DNA of 64,000 nt from G965267185 sp965267185 (lineage in GTDB: Bacteria; Pseudomonadota; Alphaproteobacteria; UBA6615). A program made the position numbers and the translations under genes. Location of the stretch: positions 992,001 to 1,056,000 of the forward strand of contig OZ253937.1 in NCBI GenBank assembly GCA_965267185.1, written 5' to 3'. The notes below the pieces were generated by a model. That model had not been told where the DNA came from. It saw nothing but the letters and a program-made list of their open reading frames with translations, and ran no database searches. Shown piece by piece: positions 7,682 through 15,815 of the stretch. Each line of letters opens with the position of its first letter. Position 1 is the stretch's first letter.

Positions 7682-8269
7682 ATGGCTGACCTAACGGCGG
7701 CCGGAGGGAGCGCTGGCCGAAATTCCGTGAGATCGTTTTGGCGTAAATGCGAGGGCGCCGCCGCGCTCGAGTTCGGGCTCATCGCGGCACCATTTTTTAT
7801 TATCATTATGGGCATCATCGAGTTTTCGATTGTGCTTTTCCTCAATGCTGCCTTGGAAGCGGGCGTTATCAACGCGTCGCGCGGCGGGGCCATCGGCTCG
7901 ACACCGCCGGGTATGACGCGCGAAGAAATGGTGGTCGATGTCCTCAATCAGCATGGCTTCGGGCTTATCACCATCGAGCCGGCGGACGTGACCACGCTGG
8001 TCTACCCCACCTTCGATTCAATCGGTCAGCCCGAGCCCTATGTCGATGCAAACACCAACGGCAGCTACGACGGCGGCGAGGACTTCACCGACGTCAACGG
8101 CAACGGTACCTGGGACGCCGACATGGGCGCGGCCGGTCTCGGCGGTCCCAGCGACGTGGTGGTTTACCGGGTCGACTATACGTGGGGCCTGCTTACCGAC
8201 CTGTTGCGCCCGGCAATCGGCAACTTGACGCTGACGAGCAGTATCGCTGTGCGCAACGAACCCTTTTAG
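7682..8269 (+). CDS. TadE-like pseudopilin with calcium-binding-loop insertion
   Basis: A 195-residue protein. Residues 23-52 (CEGAAALEFGLIAAPFFIII and following) form the TadE pseudopilin-type N-terminal helix. The C-terminal part keeps the usual VVVYRVDYTWGLL...TSSIAVRNEPF. Between them, residues 122-149 contain two Asp/Asn/Gly loops, DANTNGSYDGGEDF and DVNGNGTWDADMG, that resemble calcium-binding EF-hand or dockerin loops. TadE proteins are minor pseudopilins of Flp/Tad pili, but the pilus operon lies 28 kb away (35.4-43.8 kb). The ATG at 7682 starts right after a long AT-rich leader. No partner tadF or tadG follows. Confidence 0.75.
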   Translation: MADLTAAGGSAGRNSVRSFWRKCEGAAALEFGLIAAPFFIIIMGIIEFSIVLFLNAALEAGVINASRGGAIGSTPPGMTREEMVVDVLNQHGFGLITIEPADVTTLVYPTFDSIGQPEPYVDANTNGSYDGGEDFTDVNGNGTWDADMGAAGLGGPSDVVVYRVDYTWGLLTDLLRPAIGNLTLTSSIAVRNEPF

Positions 8270-8305
8270 CGTTACGTACTACGGGCTGCCTGCCGATGAC
8301 CCAGA

Positions 8306-8382
8306 TTACCCTTCCTGAATGCCCGCCGGGCCGACACGTTCGGGCAGCATAAAGCCACCTTCCATCCGGCCGACATAGGGAC
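8306..8382 (-). pseudogene. 3' remnant of an alpha/beta-hydrolase gene
   Basis: Read on the minus strand, these 77 bases encode PYVGRMEGGFMLPERVG followed by PAGIQEG and a TAA stop. This is the C-terminus of the intact hydrolase at 11057-12325, which reads PYVGQMDGGFMLPERVG, ten extra residues, then GPAGVQEG and stop. Upstream of position 8382 the homology stops abruptly and nothing of the catalytic domain remains. The copy differs by several substitutions and the 10-residue gap, so it is an old paralogue remnant and not a fresh duplication. Together with the intact gene it brackets the SIR2 module. Confidence 0.75.
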
Positions 8383-8444
8383 ACATTCGAACGCATCTTT
8401 GAGAGTTTCTATTTTTTTGGAGGACTTGTCGCCTCGTCACAAAT

Positions 8445-10856
8445 TTAGACCGTGAAGCGCTCCGCTACTCTTTCGAATTGCCTTATTGTTCGAGCGAGAT
8501 CGGGATCAAGAAGGTTCTCGTATGCCGACTTAGCTCTCTTCATCGCCTGATCAAATATACTGCGATTCGGTTCGTATCGCAGATAAGCAACACCTGCTTC
8601 TAAGTAGACGCGGTATAAATTCTTATCATCGGAGAAGCGCTCTACACCCGCCTCTGCAAGGCTGGCTGCTTCTCGAATCATTGCAGCGCGGTCTTCTTGA
8701 AGGAGACCCTCCGCTCGCTTAGCGCGCTCTATCAAAAGCTTGATCTTGTAACGTTGGACAGGTCCATCAAGACGAAGTTCATTCTCAAAAATTCTTATCT
8801 CGGCGCTCGCGTTTTCATACTCACCGAGCGATATAAGATTAGTGATTAAACGATGTCTTGGAACACGTTCGCGAGGCGCTAGAGAAATCATTTTGCGAAG
8901 CAGTACGTTCTGTCTTTCTTTACTATGGATCCGCCCGAGCCCTTTGTTTAAATCGCACATATCGTTCATGGACGCGATTTCGATGCCATAAGATGGAATT
9001 AAATTATCAATCGTGTGTTCAAGCAGCATGAAATACTCGCCCTCATGGGCAATTTTGTGTTTTGCGATAATGTCGGCGATGACTCCATGTCTAATACGCC
9101 AAGCAAAAATACCTTGGCGCACATTGAGCGTCTGTTCTTCGATTATTCCTTGAAGATCGTCTAGATATCTCGCGACCTGGGTGGCTTGTATCCCTATGGT
9201 GCGCAGCACTAGCTGACGATGCACCCTAACGCCAGCCGACTCCATACCAGCTACTCGCCTATAAACTTCCTGATAGTCAGTAGTGAGCTCGGCATACTCA
9301 CGGAGGATAATATCGTCGAACGCCTCCGAACCGAATATATTCCGCAAACAAACAAACATGTCGGACCGACAGCGCTCGGCAAGTCTTCGCTCGCGTTCTG
9401 CGCGATTAAAGCCCAAAAAACTACGTTCCACGAGAGCGGCAACTTCGGAACGATGGTCAAGGATATCCAACAGGGAGATTATTTCTTGATTCGATAGGGC
9501 ACCTAGCTCGTAGGCATCTCCCTGCGAAAAAATTGCTGCCGCTTTTAAGCGTGGATTCCAATTCGGTTTGCTTGAGACAAGAACGACCTTCAGTGCTGAC
9601 TTTTCATCCGTGCAGATATCTTCGACCAGTGTGTTAACTTCATGGAGACGTTCATGAGCGTCGTCGATCAATAAAACGCCGACCTGATTCCGCTTACGTA
9701 GCTCGTCGTCAATTGAACTCCATGAATTGGCTGGCAATGGTAGGTCGTTTATGTGCTCCCAGCACTCAATTCCGCGGTCGACAAGCTGGGTAAGGGCTTT
9801 TCGAACACCAGTAGTTTTACCGGAACCGGCTGCTCCGAGGACATATGCAATTCTTTTGCCGTTCTCATCTGCAAGTTGCGTTTCCAAACGGTCGGCAAAA
9901 TCTCGTTCAAAGGTCCATCCACGCATTATGTCGGCATAGTTCGCCGGGCTACCGTTGAACATGCGCGCCAAATTTCCTGTCTGGTTAGCACGCGCTGACG
10001 ATACTGATAACGTGCTTGGGTAAACGTCCCGTGCTCGATCAAGTGGGTCGTCTGAAATACCCGGTAATAGTTTCTCTGGCGCAAGGGTCTTGGCCATCTC
10101 GGCAAAAAATTCGTCGATCCCGCCGAAACAAACATCGAGACCACGAGCTTCGTAAATTATTGCTTGGTTTTCATCGGCTTCGTAGACGAACAAGGTGATT
10201 TTCCCGGGCGCGCCTTTATGCCGCTTCACACGAATAGCTTCTTCGATAATGCTTCGAAGATCTGGGTCACCAAGCGAGTGACCAATAATAATTGCATCGT
10301 TTGTGAATAATTGCTCTGTGAACCGTGCGTACAATCCTTCGCGATATTCGCTCGCAATATCATAATCGGATGCCGTTAGGATTAGGCGGTGCTGATGTCC
10401 AAGGCTTATGTCATATCCTATCGAGCCATGAAGTTTGTAAAGATGAGTTTCATTTGCATCGGTTCGTAGTCCAAAGTCGAAATTCGAGCAGATCACTTGC
10501 AAGGTTTTGTTTTGCCTCGCGTATGATTTTTCAATGAGTTCATCATAGTTTGTCGTGTACAACCCCGCCCAGTCGAAGTCCGGTAAATTCAAAATGCCCC
10601 GAGTAGGTTGCAGTCGTGACAAAATGTCTGCAAGTGCTTCGACCAATTCGCGCCGTGTATGTCTGGCTTCGACGATAGTGGCCAAATCAGACAGAGTAAG
10701 TGGCTGCGAAATATCAATCGCAAATTTCTCAGCCAACTGAGCCACTAAAGCCTGCGACGATGGACCTCCTGACGGTATCGAGGAACCAGCTCCGAACAAC
10801 AAGATAGTTTTCGAATGATCTGTGCGTCGGAGGAGTACAGTGAGGTCAATAGTCAT
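8445..10856 (-). CDS. SIR2 domain plus P-loop (STAND-like) NTPase, probable anti-phage defence protein
   Basis: The protein has 803 residues. The N-terminal third is a SIR2-type NAD-binding domain: FGAGSSIPSGG at 21-31, TTNYDELIE at 101-109, KLHGS with the catalytic-type His at 141-145, and IIGHSLGDPDL at 190-200. A P-loop NTPase follows, with Walker A GAAGSGKT at 341-348 and Walker B VGVLLIDDAHE at 392-402. The C-terminal 350 residues are helical and repeat-like, perhaps TPR, and could act as sensor. SIR2-STAND proteins (Avs5) and other SIR2 defence proteins deplete NAD+ on phage infection, and this architecture fits. No partner gene is adjacent. The gene is clearly more AT-rich than its flanks and sits between a hydrolase remnant and its paralogue, indicating horizontal gain. 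Phage specificity is unknown. Confidence 0.8.
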   Translation of the reverse strand: MTIDLTVLLRRTDHSKTILLFGAGSSIPSGGPSSQALVAQLAEKFAIDISQPLTLSDLATIVEARHTRRELVEALADILSRLQPTRGILNLPDFDWAGLYTTNYDELIEKSYARQNKTLQVICSNFDFGLRTDANETHLYKLHGSIGYDISLGHQHRLILTASDYDIASEYREGLYARFTEQLFTNDAIIIGHSLGDPDLRSIIEEAIRVKRHKGAPGKITLFVYEADENQAIIYEARGLDVCFGGIDEFFAEMAKTLAPEKLLPGISDDPLDRARDVYPSTLSVSSARANQTGNLARMFNGSPANYADIMRGWTFERDFADRLETQLADENGKRIAYVLGAAGSGKTTGVRKALTQLVDRGIECWEHINDLPLPANSWSSIDDELRKRNQVGVLLIDDAHERLHEVNTLVEDICTDEKSALKVVLVSSKPNWNPRLKAAAIFSQGDAYELGALSNQEIISLLDILDHRSEVAALVERSFLGFNRAERERRLAERCRSDMFVCLRNIFGSEAFDDIILREYAELTTDYQEVYRRVAGMESAGVRVHRQLVLRTIGIQATQVARYLDDLQGIIEEQTLNVRQGIFAWRIRHGVIADIIAKHKIAHEGEYFMLLEHTIDNLIPSYGIEIASMNDMCDLNKGLGRIHSKERQNVLLRKMISLAPRERVPRHRLITNLISLGEYENASAEIRIFENELRLDGPVQRYKIKLLIERAKRAEGLLQEDRAAMIREAASLAEAGVERFSDDKNLYRVYLEAGVAYLRYEPNRSIFDQAMKRAKSAYENLLDPDLARTIRQFERVAERFTV

Positions 10857-11056
10857 TCACTTCAATCAAGCCATTTTATTAATTCAAAAGCCTCTTATCC
10901 GAACAGATGAAAAAGGAAACCAAACTCCTGCAATTGCAGATTCCAAGCACCGGAGCGACACAATGAATGCTTCCGTCCACCACATCTCAGAGTTATCACA
11001 TTATGCAGTGAGCGCAACCTCTACGTGAACACCATCGTAGGAGTTCAAACCAGCCT
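10857..11056 (-). promoter_or_regulatory. Upstream region of the SIR2 gene with a 12-bp palindrome
   Basis: This AT-rich gap must hold the promoter of the SIR2 gene, which reads leftward from 10856. A perfect palindrome CTGCAATTGCAG lies at 10928-10939, about 72 bases before the start codon, and could be an operator. No gene is convincing here. The hydrolase stop is at 11057. Confidence 0.35.
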
Positions 11057-12325
11057 CTATCCTTCCTGAACACCCGCCGGGCCGAGCTGGTCGGAGCTCA
11101 GGCCCGCCGCCGCGCCGACCCGTTCGGGCAACATAAAGCCGCCGTCCATTTGGCCGACATAGGGACCGCCGGGCGCGTGCTCGGGCACCAGGACCTCACG
11201 TTTATGGTTAGCTGGAATTTTGCCGGCAAGCGCATCGTTAAGCCAATCGGCGAGGTAGCCGAAGAAGTCGATACCGCCGAAATTCGGCCGGTTGCGTGGG
11301 TTGTGGAAGTCGTTTTCGATCACCCATAGCTCCTTGGGTCCGGCAACCTTTTCGTAGATCGGCAGTACGGTCTCGAGCGGCGCTAACGGGTCGTACTCGC
11401 CCGTTACTTGAAGAGCAGGGCAGGTGACCTCGCCGGCCACATCATCGAGCACCATTTGCGAGGCGAAGTCGTCGAACGCGTCTTCGTCATGGATGCCCGC
11501 CATGTACATGAATACCTGTTTGAAACGCGGCGAGGCCTGCTCGAAGATCGCTGTCTTCGGTCCGTAACACGCCGCCGCCGTCGCCACGGCTTTAACCCGC
11601 TTGTCGAGCGCGGCCAGACGCATGCCCCAATAGGAGCCCATGGAGAAACCCGACACGACGATCTTGTCGGGATCGACCTCGGGACGCTCGCTCAGATAGT
11701 CGATGGCGGCAGAGCCGGCGCGCTCGTAATTGTCCAGCGTCACGCGGATCTTGCGGATGTTGCTGGTGCCCTGACCTGGTCCGTCCAGATGCAGGCAGTT
11801 CATGCCGCGCGCCACGAACGGATGATGCAGGGCGTCGATGAACGCTTCCTTGGTCATATCCATGCCGGGGCAAAACACCGCGGTCGGCGCCTTGGGACGG
11901 CCCGGCAGCATGTGCAAGACGCCCTGGATGTAATTACCCTCGAACGGGATCTCGACCCGCTCGATGGGATGGTCGGCGTACTGCATCACCTTATCGAAGC
12001 ACTTCAGCAGCATACCGTGCAGGTAGATTTTCTCCGGGTTGTCGTCCTCGAAGATCGTGTGCTGCGCTTCGCGATAATGCTCGCTGGCCGCCCAGTAGAG
12101 TTCGGCGGCAGTTTGCGTGTGCCCGGCAGCTTCGGCGCGCTCGGCAATCGAGATCACGTGACGGCCGTGTTTGTCGGCGATGCGGTGGATCTGGGCGTAA
12201 GATTTTACCTCGGGCGGCACCACGCGGTTATCATAAGCAAAGTTCTGTACGCGGCCCGTGGTCTTGATGATCCAGTCGAGCATCCATTGCTGGTTGTCGC
12301 GGCGGCGTTCGGTGAGTTTGGACAT
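11057..12325 (-). CDS. Alpha/beta hydrolase, 2,6-dihydropseudooxynicotine hydrolase/FrsA-like
   Basis: A 422-residue hydrolase with a helical N-terminal region of about 120 residues, as in 2,6-dihydropseudooxynicotine hydrolase and FrsA relatives, followed by an alpha/beta-hydrolase core. The likely catalytic triad is visible: Ser228 in GFSMGS, Asp312 in GEYDPLAP and His341 in NDFHNPRN. HLDGPGQGTS near 179-188 is the strand-turn typical of the group. The ATG at 12325 is preceded by GGAGAAGG, so I prefer it to an upstream ATG at 12376 that would add 17 unusual residues. Family members cleave C-C or ester bonds, and the substrate here is unknown. Its C-terminal tail is duplicated at 8306-8382. 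Confidence 0.8.
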   Translation of the reverse strand: MSKLTERRRDNQQWMLDWIIKTTGRVQNFAYDNRVVPPEVKSYAQIHRIADKHGRHVISIAERAEAAGHTQTAAELYWAASEHYREAQHTIFEDDNPEKIYLHGMLLKCFDKVMQYADHPIERVEIPFEGNYIQGVLHMLPGRPKAPTAVFCPGMDMTKEAFIDALHHPFVARGMNCLHLDGPGQGTSNIRKIRVTLDNYERAGSAAIDYLSERPEVDPDKIVVSGFSMGSYWGMRLAALDKRVKAVATAAACYGPKTAIFEQASPRFKQVFMYMAGIHDEDAFDDFASQMVLDDVAGEVTCPALQVTGEYDPLAPLETVLPIYEKVAGPKELWVIENDFHNPRNRPNFGGIDFFGYLADWLNDALAGKIPANHKREVLVPEHAPGGPYVGQMDGGFMLPERVGAAAGLSSDQLGPAGVQEG

Positions 12326-12477
12326 GGGCCTTCTCCGGGCAAATTGTGAAGTTTCGCGGCACGCGCTTACACACATGCGTCCGCCTGCGCATTCTACGCG
12401 CGGGTCACCCGCCGTCGAGGGGAGAAGCTAAATTGCTTGGAGTTCCGGAGCGGCTTTGCCCGGCCGGCAAACGCTCG

Positions 12478-12846
12478 TTAAGACTTGGCCTTTTTCGCCG
12501 CTTTGATCCGGCGCGGGAACATCAACTTTTCGATCGCATCGGCGTCGCGCTCGGAGAGCATGGCGAACGAAGCGCCGAATTGCTTGAGCCTATAATCGAT
12601 GCCATGGATCGTAATCGGCAGGTTCATTTCCTCGCCATCGGGTCCAGCGAGCTTCAGAGTAGTCTCCAGGCCGCTTTCGATGTTCGGGCCGTTCGGCGAT
12701 CCAAGATCTGGTGTGCCAGCGCCAAAACCGGTGCAACTCAAATCGAATAGGTCGACCGGGATTCCGTCGATCCAGCCTCGTCTCGATACGGGCCGGCGTT
12801 GATTGCGCCGCTGCGCCCGGGTGCCCTTAGCTACATCGTCTGCCAT
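12478..12846 (-). CDS. PilZ-domain protein (first of a tandem pair)
   Basis: A 122-residue single-domain protein. The basic start RAQRRNQRRPVSRRG and the following VDLFDLSCTGFGAG give the two PilZ signatures for c-di-GMP binding, RxxxR and (D/N)xSxxG. The C-terminus ends with DADAIEKLMFPRRIKAAKKA. It shares the same layout with the neighbouring gene at 13018-13389, including FDLS.TG.G and IEKLMFPRR, so the two are tandem paralogues. PilZ proteins carry c-di-GMP signals to motility, polysaccharide or pilus systems. No effector domain is attached. Confidence 0.75.
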   Translation of the reverse strand: MADDVAKGTRAQRRNQRRPVSRRGWIDGIPVDLFDLSCTGFGAGTPDLGSPNGPNIESGLETTLKLAGPDGEEMNLPITIHGIDYRLKQFGASFAMLSERDADAIEKLMFPRRIKAAKKAKS

Positions 12847-13017
12847 CGGGACCTCGGAGACGGAAAGAAGCTGAACACTATATTACCACTTGCTAACATT
12901 ACATCTACAAACTGAAAACGGTGAGGGAAGGCAGCGCTCTGAATTTGAAGGGGAAAACGTCTCGTGGATTGAGTTCTTTGAAGCGGAAGAAGGACGCGCG
13001 CGCTCGATAGGAAAGAG

Positions 13018-13389
13018 CTAAACCTTTGCCTTGGCCGCCGCTTTGACCCGGCGCGGAAACATCAGCTTTTCGATCGCGTCAAAATCCTCGTCGGAGAGTT
13101 GCGCAAACGTGGCACCGATCTCGCGCACCTCACGATCGACGCGCTGAATCTCGAGTGATAACGACAGTTTTTCACCGTCGGGACCGGGGAGTTCGATCGT
13201 CGTCTGCTCGCCTTCCTTCAAATCCAGCTTGGATACATCTTCGAACGATAGAGTGCCCACACCGATGCCGGTGAGGCTTAAATCGAAGAGCTCGACCTCG
13301 ACCCCGTTGATCGTGCCCGTCCGGGAGACCGGCCGGCGCTGGTCGCGCCGCTGCGCCCGCTCGCTGGGCCTGAACATTCTTCGCGCCAT
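13018..13389 (-). CDS. PilZ-domain protein (second of a tandem pair)
   Basis: A 123-residue PilZ protein closely related to its downstream neighbour. RAQRRDQRRPVSRTG and VELFDLSLTGIGVG carry the RxxxR and (D/N)xSxxG motifs, and the end is DFDAIEKLMFPRRVKAAAKA. I chose ATG 13389 because GGAGGAAT lies 5 bases upstream, so an ATG at 13443 that adds 18 residues is unlikely. The two genes are separated by about 170 bases, so they may have separate promoters. The spacer between them shows no gene. Confidence 0.75.
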   Translation of the reverse strand: MARRMFRPSERAQRRDQRRPVSRTGTINGVEVELFDLSLTGIGVGTLSFEDVSKLDLKEGEQTTIELPGPDGEKLSLSLEIQRVDREVREIGATFAQLSDEDFDAIEKLMFPRRVKAAAKAKV

Positions 13390-13593
13390 GAAATTCCTCC
13401 GTCGAGAAGCGGCCGATAGGGACCGGCTCCCATTGGGCTCCAAAGTGCCTTCGGAGGGTTAATATTAGGTGTAAATCGGCGGAAAAGCGGAGTGGAGGGC
13501 AGGCTGGAAGCCGCGTCCAGCGTGACAAGAGGGGGCCACTGGCCCATAAAAGATGGCATCACCCCCGTTCAGGACGCCAGACGCAGGTCCGTT

Positions 13594-14850
13594 ATGGTTA
13601 AAGTTATCGTTCAGATGTACCCGGTCATCCCGGCGGCAAGCGAGCAGGAGCGTATGGAGCTGCGGCCCATCGGCCGCAACGCCGAGCGTTACCAGGAAAC
13701 CTTGCGCGGCTGGTGCGATATCGTCGAAGAGGCCGACCGGATGGGCCTGTGGGGGGTGACCGCCATCGAGCACCATTTCCACTCGGAAGGCTATGAGGTG
13801 AGCCCCAATCCCGGTGTGATGAACGCCTTTTGGGGCGCGCGCACCGAGAACATCCATATCGGCCAGCTCGGCTATGTGATGTCAGCGGCCAACCCGATCC
13901 GGGTCGCCGAAGAAACGGCGATCCTCGATCACCTAATGGAAGGCCGCACCTTCGTCGGCTTCTCGCGCGGCTTTCAGTCCCGCTGGACCGATCTGCTCGG
14001 CCAGCATATCGGCACCAAGGCAACGTTATCGGACGGCAGCGACAACGACCGCTTGAACCGCGAAATTTTCGAGGAAGCGGTCGAGATTGTGCTCAAGGCC
14101 TGGACTCAAGACAGTATCGAGCACAATTCCGAGCGCTGGCAGATACCATACCCCTACGAGGGCGGCCATCGCGGCTGGTTCATGGCGCCGTGGACCGAGA
14201 AGATGGGTGCGCCGGGCGAAGTGGGCCCGGAAGGCGAGCTACGGCGCATCAGCGTGGTGCCATCGCCCTACACCAAACCCCATCCGCCGGTATTTATCGC
14301 CTCAAACGCCAGCGAAACTACAGTGGAATATGCTGGCCGCCACGGCTTCATTCCCGCCTATTTCTCGAAAATGAGCCAAGTCGCCGATTTCGGGCCGTCC
14401 TACGTGAAAACGGCGCAAGCCGCCGGGTACAATTTCGCGCTCGGCCAGAACCAAGCGATCGTGCGCATGCCGCGGATTGCTGGCTCAAAGGAAGAAGCAC
14501 GCGCCGATATCGCCGCCTATGACGGTATGATCTTCAAGCATTTCTACGAGAACTTCCTACCGGCGCCGCTGCGCGCCAAGATGGACGTTCAGCCCGATAC
14601 GCCGTTGGAAGCGCTGGTTGATCCGATGATCGAGACCGGGCTGTTCATGGGCGGTTCGCCGAGCGAAATCCGTGACCAGTTCATCGAACAATGGCGCCAT
14701 CTCCCCGCGGAGTACGTGATCCTAATCTACCACTACGCCCAGCAGCCGAAGGACAGCGTGATCGAAAACCTGCGGCTATTTATGGAAGAGGTGAAACCCG
14801 CGCTCGACGAACTCACCGACTATCCGGAAGTCCGACAGGTCGCGGAGTAA
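13594..14850 (+). CDS. LLM-class flavin-dependent oxidoreductase
   Basis: A 418-residue luciferase-like monooxygenase. Typical bacterial-luciferase-fold stretches are VEEADRMGLWGVTAIEHHF near 40-58, HIGQLGYVMSAANPIRVAEE, GRTFVGFSRGFQ and the C-terminal LFMGGSPSEIRDQF substrate-binding region. These enzymes use FMNH2 or F420H2 to oxidise substrates, and the actual substrate cannot be told. ATG 13594 is the start expected from family N-termini (MVKVIVQMYPV). Longer in-frame starts upstream would overlap the promoter region of the divergent PilZ gene. An aldo/keto reductase follows on the same strand, so the two may be co-transcribed. Confidence 0.8.
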   Translation: MVKVIVQMYPVIPAASEQERMELRPIGRNAERYQETLRGWCDIVEEADRMGLWGVTAIEHHFHSEGYEVSPNPGVMNAFWGARTENIHIGQLGYVMSAANPIRVAEETAILDHLMEGRTFVGFSRGFQSRWTDLLGQHIGTKATLSDGSDNDRLNREIFEEAVEIVLKAWTQDSIEHNSERWQIPYPYEGGHRGWFMAPWTEKMGAPGEVGPEGELRRISVVPSPYTKPHPPVFIASNASETTVEYAGRHGFIPAYFSKMSQVADFGPSYVKTAQAAGYNFALGQNQAIVRMPRIAGSKEEARADIAAYDGMIFKHFYENFLPAPLRAKMDVQPDTPLEALVDPMIETGLFMGGSPSEIRDQFIEQWRHLPAEYVILIYHYAQQPKDSVIENLRLFMEEVKPALDELTDYPEVRQVAE

Positions 14851-14921
14851 TAGGTTTAGTCCGAAACTAGCGTGACGGCGCCGCCAACCATCCAGCCGGA
14901 CAAATCGATTTGAGGAATCAA

Positions 14922-15797
14922 ATGCCAGCAGACAACGCAACTCCGGTTTTCGCACCAACGCTGCCGTCCGCGAATGCCGGAGCGGACTTCGCGATGCCCG
15001 CCGTCGGCTACGGCACGATGCTGTTTCCCGAACCCGAGCACGCGGTCGATCTGATCGTCCACGCCATCGAGAGCGGATATCGTCACATCGACACGGCACG
15101 TAAATACGGCTCCGAACAATGGGTCGGCGAAGCTATCCGCGCCAGTGGCATCAACCGCGATGAACTATTCGTCACCACCAAAGTAACCGAGGAGGACGCG
15201 CACGCGGCCGATTTCGCGCGTTCCGTCGACACCAGTCTGGAGACCCTGGGCCTCGATCATGTCGACCTGCTGCTGATACACTGGCCGCAACCGCGCGTGC
15301 CCCTGGAAGAAACGCTCGGCGCGCTGGCGAAGGCCAAACGCGACGGGCTGGCACGCCATATCGGCGTGTCGAACTTCACGATTGCGCTGCTCGACGAGGC
15401 GGTCAAAGTTTGCCCGGAGCCGCTTGTCACCAACCAGATCGAGTATCACGCCTACATTCGTCAGGATAGGCTAATTGCCGCCTGCAAGCGCCATGAACTC
15501 CTCGTCACCTGCCACGTGCCATTGGCCCGCGGCACATTGCTCGACGATCCGGTGATCGTCGCCGTCGCGGCGGCACACGGCAAAACGGCGGCACAGGTGG
15601 CGCTGCGCTGGCTGGTCCAGCAGCCGGATATCGCGGTTGTGCCGCGCGCGCTTAGTTTCACGGAGATCGAGGAGAATATCGGCCTGTTCGACTTCACCCT
15701 CAGCGACGATGAGATGGAGCAGATCGGCACTCTGCGCGATAAGAATCGCCGCCTCGTCGACCCCGAAGTACGCCGGCCGGTTTGGGATGAGGGCTGA
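14922..15797 (+). CDS. Aldo/keto reductase
   Basis: A 291-residue NADPH-dependent reductase of the AKR superfamily. The catalytic tetrad is visible: Asp in GYRHIDTARKYG, Tyr in KYGSE, Lys in LFVTTKV and His in LLLIHWPQP. RHIGVSNF and VTNQIEYHAY follow. I took ATG 14922 because TGAGGA lies 6 bases upstream; a TTG at 14910 is also in frame. Members reduce aldehydes or ketones, including 2,5-diketogluconate. It follows the LLM oxidoreductase by 71 bases and converges on an SDR gene. Confidence 0.88.
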   Translation: MPADNATPVFAPTLPSANAGADFAMPAVGYGTMLFPEPEHAVDLIVHAIESGYRHIDTARKYGSEQWVGEAIRASGINRDELFVTTKVTEEDAHAADFARSVDTSLETLGLDHVDLLLIHWPQPRVPLEETLGALAKAKRDGLARHIGVSNFTIALLDEAVKVCPEPLVTNQIEYHAYIRQDRLIAACKRHELLVTCHVPLARGTLLDDPVIVAVAAAHGKTAAQVALRWLVQQPDIAVVPRALSFTEIEENIGLFDFTLSDDEMEQIGTLRDKNRRLVDPEVRRPVWDEG

Positions 15798-15815
15798 CGC
15801 GGCTATTCGCCCGGC

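Noticed and set aside
8445..10856. SIR2 protein as an ordinary metabolic deacylase (CobB)
   Set aside because: CobB is about 240 residues with no NTPase domain; this protein is 803 residues with a P-loop and a long helical region.
11408..12349. A 313-residue rightward reading frame
   Set aside because: It is antisense to the alpha/beta hydrolase, whose motifs are complete; GC-rich codon bias explains the open frame.
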